A stretch of 7,289 bases of DNA. Source: Candidatus Falkowiibacteriota bacterium (GTDB lineage Bacteria; Patescibacteriota; Patescibacteriia; Patescibacteriales; UBA12465). How positions within the stretch are numbered: position 1 is the first letter of the stretch; the number at the start of each line of letters is the position of its first letter. The notes beneath the pieces are model-generated. The model was not told the DNA's origin. It made no database searches and saw only the letters and a program-made list of their open reading frames with translations. The position numbers and the translations under genes are program-made. This document shows, one piece after another, positions 1 through 4,666 of this stretch. The stretch covers positions 1 through 7,289 of the forward strand of contig JAPLVX010000032.1 of assembly GCA_026396945.1 (NCBI GenBank). Reading direction: 5' to 3'.

Positions 1-1
1 T

Positions 2-538
2 AATCCGGGCGAGCAATACGAGAATACTCGACACAATAGCGGCTACTTAGCCTTAGATTATTTAGCGACCCAAGCGGCGAACGCTAAAAATGAGAGTCTA
101 AATTGGGCCAACAATAAAAAATTCCCAGCCTTAATCTATAAAAGCGGGGAATTTATATATGGTAAGCCCCTAACCTTCATGAATAATTCTGGCCAGGCCG
201 TGCAAGCGATTCTTAACTATTATAACTTACTACCGAAAAAACTAGGTTTCATAAAAATAAAAGAGAGCGATTTAAGCGAAGTTCTGACCGTGATCCAGGA
301 TGAGATGGATTTACCCTTGGGCCAAGTTAAATTATCCGCTAATTCCGGGAGCGCTGGCCATCGCGGGGTTGAATCGATTATTAATAGTCTTAAAACTAAA
401 AATTTTAAACGAATTAGGCTGGGAATTAATTCGGAGAGTAAAGGTCAAATCCCCACCGAAAAATTTGTCCTACAAAAATTTAATGACAGCGAATTAAAAA
501 TCTTGACCGAAGCGATCACCAAGATTGAAATCGAATAA
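2..538 (+). CDS. pth: Peptidyl-tRNA hydrolase, 3' part (5' end beyond the window)
   Basis: Hydrolyses the ester bond of peptidyl-tRNAs dropped by stalled ribosomes, freeing tRNA for reuse in the cytoplasm. The reading frame is open from base 2, so the ATG at 179 is internal (the M of 'TFMN') and not the start. Visible family motifs are NPGEQYENTRHNSG at the very beginning (Asn and catalytic His equivalent to E. coli N10 and H20), TFMNNSG (N68 equivalent), QDEMDLP (D93 equivalent) and GHRGVESII (H113 equivalent). The next position, Asn114 in E. coli, is Arg here. Relative to E. coli the stretch before QDEMDLP has roughly ten extra residues (KKLGFIKIKES region). 178 residues are visible; only about nine should be missing upstream, so total length is normal. 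The stop at 536-538 is followed by a 264-base gap. Identification is by motif order and is firm; the lineage-specific substitutions are my reading. Confidence 0.95.
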   Translation, partial: NPGEQYENTRHNSGYLALDYLATQAANAKNESLNWANNKKFPALIYKSGEFIYGKPLTFMNNSGQAVQAILNYYNLLPKKLGFIKIKESDLSEVLTVIQDEMDLPLGQVKLSANSGSAGHRGVESIINSLKTKNFKRIRLGINSESKGQIPTEKFVLQKFNDSELKILTEAITKIEIE

Positions 539-541
539 TCC

Positions 542-568
542 CGAAGAGCCCCCTGATCGAAGAGCCCC
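542..568. repeat. 11-bp direct repeat just after pth
   Basis: CGAAGAGCCCC occurs at 542-552 and again at 558-568, a period of 16 bases, starting four bases after the pth stop. The second copy overlaps a weak six-pair hairpin (561-566 with 571-576, loop CCTT, one G-T pair). No T-run follows, so I do not call this a terminator. It may be a local duplication or a protein-binding site; nothing in the sequence decides. Confidence 0.5.
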
Positions 569-574
569 TTGGCT

Positions 575-603
575 TTGATTAAAAAATAAAATATACATAA
601 TAA
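575..603 (+). promoter_or_regulatory. Possible promoter upstream of the structured element
   Basis: TTGATT at 575-580 followed after 17 bases by TAATAA at 598-603 resembles a sigma-70 type -35/-10 pair. It would start transcription near 609-611, about 30 bases before the inverted repeat. The surrounding DNA is so AT-rich that such matches arise easily, so this is a weak call. A second -10-like TATACA lies at 634-639, right at the edge of the repeat, without a matching -35. Confidence 0.22.
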
Positions 604-638
604 AAAACAAATCAATAAATCATAAAACATTCCTATAC

Positions 639-754
639 AATAATATCCAGGTTACCGCTTGGGTAAGAAGAAAAAAAACCATAAACAGCAAGGAGGATAG
701 CGGTTTACAATTTAAATCTTCTTACAAAAGCAGTAATCTGGATATTATTTTTTT
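639..754 (+). ncRNA. Candidate structured RNA: long regular hairpin with T-run, unknown family
   Basis: Arms 639-671 and 717-749 are inverted repeats in one constant register (paired positions sum to 1388). 639-655 pairs with 733-749 (17 pairs including one G-U), then a C-A mismatch (656/732), four pairs (657-660 with 728-731), two adjacent G-A mismatches (661/727, 662/726) and nine pairs (663-671 with 717-725): 30 of 33 positions and no bulge. The stem ends in seven T's (748-754), as expected for transcription termination on the plus strand. The 45-base loop is purine-rich and contains AAGGAGG (690-696). Loop bases AGCGGT (699-704) can instead pair with ACCGCT (654-659), giving a pseudoknot with the 663-671/717-725 helix; a small helix 676-680/702-706 is a third option. 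I see no match to 4.5S, 6S, tmRNA, RNase P or a riboswitch I know. It could be a free small RNA, a dprA leader, a terminator with a large loop, or a miniature inverted-repeat element. The structure is certain as sequence; its being an RNA gene is inference. Confidence 0.5.
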
Positions 755-780
755 GACTCTTTAGCTTATCAAATAAAAAT
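753..780 (+). promoter_or_regulatory. Possible dprA promoter
   Basis: TTGACT (753-758), one base from the -35 consensus TTGACA, begins inside the T-run that ends the structured element. A weak -10 follows: TAAAAA at 774-779 (15-base spacer) or AAAAAT at 775-780 (16-base spacer). Transcription would start about 785-788 and leave a leader of only about 15 bases before the dprA ATG, in keeping with the absence of an SD site there. The -10 is poor, so this is tentative. Confidence 0.3.
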
Positions 781-802
781 CCGTCTGTCAATATTCAACC
801 CT

Positions 803-1939
803 ATGTTAAATACCAGCCAAAATCATCTAAAACACTTGGTTTTAAACCATTTCCCGCCAATTGGACCGGCGAGTTACCAGAAAATTATTAATTATTTTGG
901 CGATTTAGAAGGTTTTTGGACGGCACCGTTCGAAGATTACTTAAGAGCTGGCTTAAAAGAAGAAGTCGCCTTTGAGTTCATAAATTTCCGAAAAAATTTT
1001 ACGGAATCAGCCCTAAATAAAATCAGGGAGCTTTTGGCTGAAGAAAACATAAAGCTTGTCGCCTATGAGGACGATAATTATCCTGGGTTGTTAAAAGAGA
1101 TTGACAGCCCGCCCCCTCTCCTGTATTATCAAGGCGACCTAAAAATTCTGACTAAGGCAACGCTAGCGATTGTCGGCAGCCGCAAAAATACTTCTTATGC
1201 TAACCGGGTTTTAAACGAACTGGTCCCTAGCCTTCCATTATATAATATAGTCACGGTCAGCGGACTCGCCCTCGGGGTTGATACTCTAGTCCACGACCTA
1301 AGCTTAAAGAATGGCGGTCAGACAATCGCAGTTTTAGGTTCAGGCTTGGATAGAACGAGCTTTTATCCTAGGCCCAATCTTAAATTACGAGACGAGATTA
1401 TTAAAACTGGTGGTTTGATAATTTCGGAATTTGCGCCGTTGACGCCGCCACTTAAGACCAATTTCCCAAGACGCAATCGTTTAATCGCTGGTCTGGCACC
1501 GGCCGTTCTGGTAATTGAAGCCGGTCCAAAATCAGGTGCCTTAATTACCGCTGATTACGCTTTGGATTTTAACCGCGAGGTCTTAGCCGTTCCCGGTTCA
1601 ATTTACGCTGACAATTGTTACGGGCCAAACAATCTAATCAAGCAGGGCGCAAAAATAATAACAGAAATAAAAGATATTTTAGAAATATTTGGGATTGCCA
1701 GCTCCCCGAAAGATTCTTCTTTGAATAAAAGCCGGACGCCGATCTTGGCTTCCCCGGCGGAGAAACATATTTACGAAATCTTAAAAGATCTAGAGTCCAA
1801 GGGGCAAGCAAACAACAGCGCCGATAAAATAATTGCTCTCAGTTCCCTTGACACGGCGCGAGTAAATAGTACACTAAGTACTATGGAAATAAATGGAATT
1901 ATAAAAAATAATTTCGGTCTTTACAGTTTACTAAAATAA
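803..1939 (+). CDS. dprA: DNA-processing protein DprA (Smf)
   Basis: 378 residues, normal family length. DprA binds incoming single-stranded DNA and hands it to RecA during natural transformation. Order of parts: N-terminal helical (HhH/SAM-like) region about 8-60; Rossmann-like DprA core about 85-297 with IVGSR (123-127), SGLALGVD (153-160), VLGSGLDR (177-184), FPRRNRLIAGL (221-231), SGALITADYAL (244-254) and AVPG (262-265); and a C-terminal winged-helix domain about 315-376. In most DprA proteins the second motif reads SGLA-R/K-G-I/V-D followed by AH; here the basic residue is Leu157 and the His is preceded by Val. The start at 803 is the first ATG in a frame open since 737 and gives a full-length N-terminus; no SD precedes it. 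topA follows after 24 bases, a common dprA-topA pairing. The last 20 bases of the gene are duplicated just downstream. Identification is firm. Confidence 0.96.
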   Translation: MLNTSQNHLKHLVLNHFPPIGPASYQKIINYFGDLEGFWTAPFEDYLRAGLKEEVAFEFINFRKNFTESALNKIRELLAEENIKLVAYEDDNYPGLLKEIDSPPPLLYYQGDLKILTKATLAIVGSRKNTSYANRVLNELVPSLPLYNIVTVSGLALGVDTLVHDLSLKNGGQTIAVLGSGLDRTSFYPRPNLKLRDEIIKTGGLIISEFAPLTPPLKTNFPRRNRLIAGLAPAVLVIEAGPKSGALITADYALDFNREVLAVPGSIYADNCYGPNNLIKQGAKIITEIKDILEIFGIASSPKDSSLNKSRTPILASPAEKHIYEILKDLESKGQANNSADKIIALSSLDTARVNSTLSTMEINGIIKNNFGLYSLLK

Positions 1940-1960
1940 TTTACCGCTTACTAAAATAAT
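1921..1960 (+). repeat. Tandem 20-bp duplication over the dprA stop
   Basis: Bases 1921-1940 (last codons and stop of dprA) and 1941-1960 (spacer before topA) are adjacent copies agreeing at 18 of 20 positions; the two differences are the fifth and seventh bases of the unit. The shared tail is TTACTAAAATAAT. The first copy holds the dprA stop TAA. The second makes up most of the dprA-topA spacer and supplies the sequence just before the topA ATG. It looks like a slippage-type duplication. Confidence 0.85.
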
Positions 1961-1963
1961 AAT

Positions 1964-4207
1964 ATGAATTTAATTATTGTTGAGTCGCCCACCAAAGCCA
2001 AAACAATTAGCAAATTTCTCGATAAAAAATATCAGGTCGAATCATCCTTTGGCCATATTCGCGATCTTCCGAAAAGTGAAATGGGAATTGATATTGAGAA
2101 TAATTTCGTACCTCGTTATGTCGTGCCTTTGGCGACCAAAAAAACGGTGGCTAATTTAAAAAAGGTGGCGGCTAAGGCGGAGAATGTTATCCTGGCTTCG
2201 GATGAAGACCGCGAGGGTGAAGCAATCGCCTGGCATTTGGCTGAAGTTCTAAACTTAGATAAAAAGAAAACGGAGCGGATAGTTTTTCATGAGATTACTA
2301 AGGAAGCGATTAAGGCCGCCCTGGAAAAACCGCGCCATTTAGATAATAAATTAATCGACGCTCAACAAGCGCGCCGAATTTTAGATCGTTTGGTTGGTTA
2401 TGAACTCTCCCCTTTTCTCTGGAAAAAAGTCGCGCGCGGTTTATCGGCCGGTCGCGTCCAAAGCGTAGCCATTAGATTAATCGTGGAGCGGGAAAAGGAA
2501 ATCAAAGCTTTCATTAGCCAAACTTACTGGAGCCTCGAAGCGGAGTTGGAAGCTCTAAAAGACAAAGACAGTAGATTCATTGCCGCCTTATACAAAATAA
2601 ATAATAAAACTTTTGATAAACTATCAATTGACAAGACGAAGGCCGATGAGCTAGAAGCTGATTTGAAACAAGCCGACTATCAGATTTTAAAAATAGAAAA
2701 AAAGAAATTAAATAAAAATGCGCCCGCGCCGTTTACAACTTCGACCTTACAGCAAAGCGCTAATCGCCTGCTCGGTTATAGCGCCAAGCAGACCATGGTA
2801 ATTGCCCAAAAATTATACGAGCAGGGCTATATTACCTACATGAGAACTGATTCCTTGAATCTGTCCGGCAAATTTTTAAGTGAAGCTAAAATATATTTAG
2901 AAGAGACTTTAGGAAAAGAATATGGCCTGAACACGCCGCGCGTTTTTAAGAATAGAAGTAAAAATGCTCAAGAAGCGCATGAGGCAATTCGCCCAACTGA
3001 AGCGGCTAACTCACCAGAAAAAATAAAAGCTAAGCTCGACAAGGGCTTTTTCCGTTTATATCAATTAATCTGGCAAAGAGCGCTGGCCAGTCAAATGCCA
3101 GCGGCAATTTTAGACGCGACGATTATCGACGTCACGGCTATCACCAGTGCCAAGGCCAAGGAATACATTCTCCGCGCCACTGGCCAAACCTTGAACTTCC
3201 CTGGTTATTTAAAAATTTATCCGGAGAAAACCGCTGAGCAAGAATTACCATCTTTAAAAGAAAAGGATGATTTAAAATTAATCAAACTCAATAAAGAAGA
3301 ACATGCTACTAAACCACCGGCCCGTTATAGCGACGCTGGCTTGGTTAAGGAACTAGAAAAATATGGGATTGGTCGCCCTTCAACTTACGCGCCGACGATC
3401 TCAACCGTGATTACGCGCAATTACGTCGAACGCGATTTAGCTAAAAAATTAGCGCCGACCGCGATTGCTTTTGTAGTGACGGATTTATTAACTAAACATT
3501 TTCCGGAAATAATTGATTATAAATTTACCGCTAAATTGGAGGATGACTTAGATTCAATCGCCGACGGAGCCAAGAAATGGCAACCGGTTATTAAAACTTT
3601 TTATGATAAGTTTCACGAGAATTTAACTAATAAATACTCAGAGCTTAACAAACAAGACATTATGCCTGAAGAAAAATCCGAGGAAATCTGCGATAAGTGC
3701 GGTTCCTCGATGATAATTAAAACCGGCCGTTACGGGAAATTTCTCGCTTGCTCTAATTTTCCTACCTGCCACAATATCAAAAAGATGGCCGGCGGAAATG
3801 GCGCGGGTGGCGCGGGCGGTGAAGTCGATGAAGCAACTAAGGCGCTCCAGGAAAAATACGCCGGTACCGCTTGCGACAAATGCGGCGCCGACATGGTGGT
3901 AAAAAATGGGAAATTCGGACCATTTTTGGCTTGCTCCGCTTATCCGAAATGCAAAAATATTAAAAATATCGATGCCAAGGGCGGGATGGAGAAAGATATT
4001 CCCTGCCCGGCCTGCGGCGTCGGAAAAATTGTTAAAAAATTTAGCCGGCGTGGGGCTTTTTATGCTTGCAATAATTATCCGAATTGTAAAAATGCTTATT
4101 GGGGCGAACCAACCGGCGAGAAGTGCCCGGATTGCGGAGCGCTCTTGGTCCGAGAAAAGGGCGGCCAGATAAAATGTAGCGATCGAAGCTGCGGGCATGA
4201 GGAATAA
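1964..4207 (+). CDS. topA: DNA topoisomerase I (type IA)
   Basis: 747 residues. Relaxes negatively supercoiled DNA by passing one strand through a transient single-strand break joined to a tyrosine. The Toprim domain (about 1-120) shows VESPTKAKT with Glu7 and the acidic triad D80, D82, E84 in SDEDREGEA. The core carries ARRILDRLVGY (136-146), SAGRVQSVA (161-169), the active-site block ITYMRTDS with Tyr292 and Arg294, EAHEAIRPT (337-345) and KYGIGRPSTYAPT (466-478). The C-terminus has four Cys4 zinc ribbons: C576/579/596/602, C637/640/657/663, C681/684/702/708 and C721/724/738/743. The first two are separated by a glycine-rich linker (609-619). The ribbons bind single-stranded DNA in this family. 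ATG 1964 begins the canonical 'MNLIIVESPTKAK' N-terminus, so the start is secure although no SD precedes it. It is probably co-transcribed with dprA and ends at the hairpin 4239-4273. All catalytic residues are present. Confidence 0.98.
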   Translation: MNLIIVESPTKAKTISKFLDKKYQVESSFGHIRDLPKSEMGIDIENNFVPRYVVPLATKKTVANLKKVAAKAENVILASDEDREGEAIAWHLAEVLNLDKKKTERIVFHEITKEAIKAALEKPRHLDNKLIDAQQARRILDRLVGYELSPFLWKKVARGLSAGRVQSVAIRLIVEREKEIKAFISQTYWSLEAELEALKDKDSRFIAALYKINNKTFDKLSIDKTKADELEADLKQADYQILKIEKKKLNKNAPAPFTTSTLQQSANRLLGYSAKQTMVIAQKLYEQGYITYMRTDSLNLSGKFLSEAKIYLEETLGKEYGLNTPRVFKNRSKNAQEAHEAIRPTEAANSPEKIKAKLDKGFFRLYQLIWQRALASQMPAAILDATIIDVTAITSAKAKEYILRATGQTLNFPGYLKIYPEKTAEQELPSLKEKDDLKLIKLNKEEHATKPPARYSDAGLVKELEKYGIGRPSTYAPTISTVITRNYVERDLAKKLAPTAIAFVVTDLLTKHFPEIIDYKFTAKLEDDLDSIADGAKKWQPVIKTFYDKFHENLTNKYSELNKQDIMPEEKSEEICDKCGSSMIIKTGRYGKFLACSNFPTCHNIKKMAGGNGAGGAGGEVDEATKALQEKYAGTACDKCGADMVVKNGKFGPFLACSAYPKCKNIKNIDAKGGMEKDIPCPACGVGKIVKKFSRRGAFYACNNYPNCKNAYWGEPTGEKCPDCGALLVREKGGQIKCSDRSCGHEE

Positions 4208-4226
4208 AATTTAGTTTTACTAATTT

Positions 4227-4253
4227 AAAAACAGACTTTAAAAAACAGACTTT
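4227..4253. repeat. 13-bp direct repeat duplicating a terminator arm
   Basis: AAAAACAGACTTT occurs at 4227-4239 and at 4241-4253, period 14. The second copy is the 5' arm of the terminator hairpin. The first copy could pair with the same 3' arm (AAAGTCTGTTTTT, 4259-4271) to give an alternative hairpin with a longer loop. Confidence 0.85.
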
Positions 4254-4273
4254 TCCAAAAAGTCTGTTTTTTA
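4239..4273. terminator. Bidirectional intrinsic terminator between topA and the pheST unit
   Basis: A 16-pair perfect stem, 4239-4254 with 4258-4273, closes a 3-base loop (CCA; the innermost A-T pairs may open). The core is ACAGACTTTT against AAAAGTCTGT. The 3' arm ends in TTTTTT on the plus strand (4267-4272), and the 5' arm gives the equivalent U-run on the minus strand. It lies 31 bases after the topA stop and 15 bases beyond the stop of the minus-strand small gene, so it can serve both converging transcripts. Confidence 0.9.
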
Positions 4274-4288
4274 TTTATCTTAATCGGA

Positions 4289-4603
4289 TTATTTCTTCTT
4301 TCCGGCCCGCCTGGTCTCTTTTTTCTCCGCCCGACTAGCCCTTCTCTCTTTAATAAAATCCATGGCGTGTTTAGCAAATTCCGTGAACATTAGAACCGAA
4401 GAAGCGCCCCCGGTAAGCTTACCTTTCAAATTCGTAACTGTTTCCTCGACGTCCTGAGTAATTTTCTCGACTCGTCTCGTTATCCGGTAAAATTTCTGGA
4501 TACTGACAATAAAATAATATATCGCCCAGCAGAGGAAGAAGCTTAAAGCCAAAACACAAATCGCTAACACTAGATTCAAGATGTCGCTTGATGTTGAAAA
4601 CAT
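4289..4603 (-). CDS. Small single-helix membrane protein, unknown function
   Basis: 104 residues. A hydrophobic segment at about residues 8-33 (ILNLVLAICVLALSFFLCW and on) looks like one membrane helix near the N-terminus. It is followed by a charged, probably helical or coiled-coil stretch (about 35-62, RITRRVEKITQDVEETVTN), a short Gly/Ser turn (KGKLTGGASS) and a very basic tail (RASRAEKKETRRAGKKK). The layout recalls DUF948/YtxH-like small proteins, but I cannot assign a family. It lies 63 bases downstream of pheT on the same strand and shares its terminator, so it is likely the last gene of the pheS-pheT transcript. The basic tail would face the cytoplasm by the positive-inside rule. The ATG at 4603 sits directly before the membrane segment, but the only SD-like site is 19 bases away. 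That it is a real gene is supported by composition, placement and a terminator directly after it. Confidence 0.8.
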   Translation of the reverse strand: MFSTSSDILNLVLAICVLALSFFLCWAIYYFIVSIQKFYRITRRVEKITQDVEETVTNLKGKLTGGASSVLMFTEFAKHAMDFIKERRASRAEKKETRRAGKKK

Positions 4604-4622
4604 ATTTTTAAAAATTAATTTT

Positions 4623-4630
4623 CCTCCTTT
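4623..4630 (-). promoter_or_regulatory. SD-like site with unusual spacing before the small membrane gene
   Basis: On the minus strand these bases read AAAGGAGG, a strong anti-SD complement in the pheT-small gene gap. GGAGG is separated from the ATG at 4603 by 19 bases, much longer than the usual 5-10. No ATG, GTG or TTG occurs in between. An in-frame ATT (4613-4615) lies at an ideal 7-base distance and would add four residues, but ATT starts are rare. Confidence 0.5.
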
Positions 4631-4666
4631 GTCCGTTTCTTCCCTAAACTTATCTAACGGAAAAAA

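Noticed and set aside
561..576. Intrinsic terminator for pth
   Set aside because: The hairpin has only six pairs including a wobble and is followed by GATTAAAA rather than a T-run.
445..630. Minus-strand ORF of 61 residues with hydrophobic composition across the pth 3' end
   Set aside because: It mostly lies antisense to the conserved pth coding sequence, has no SD, and its hydrophobicity follows from the AT-rich complement of the gap.
639..749. Integron attC site or other recombination site
   Set aside because: The ends do not show the GTTRRRY/RYYYAAC core boxes, there is no integrase or cassette array, and the neighbours are housekeeping genes.
639..754. 4.5S (SRP) RNA, 6S RNA, tmRNA or a known riboswitch or ribozyme
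   Set aside because: The SRP tip pattern (GGAAGG with flanking CAGG and AGCAGC) is missing, the length is too short for 6S or tmRNA, and no hammerhead CUGAUGA core or known riboswitch core was seen.
630..760. Transposable element with target-site duplication
   Set aside because: Bases flanking the inverted repeat (CTATAC on the left, TTTTTGAC on the right) do not match each other, and no transposase is present. A non-autonomous element is not excluded but is unsupported.
3787..3822. Glycine-rich insertion in TopA as a sign of fusion or frameshift
   Set aside because: It is a short in-frame linker between two intact zinc ribbons, a normal kind of variation at topoisomerase C-termini.
3638..4198. 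Minus-strand ORF of 186 residues opposite topA
   Set aside because: It is antisense to the zinc-ribbon region of topA, whose cysteine motifs are plainly conserved; a shadow frame of the GC-richer 3' part.
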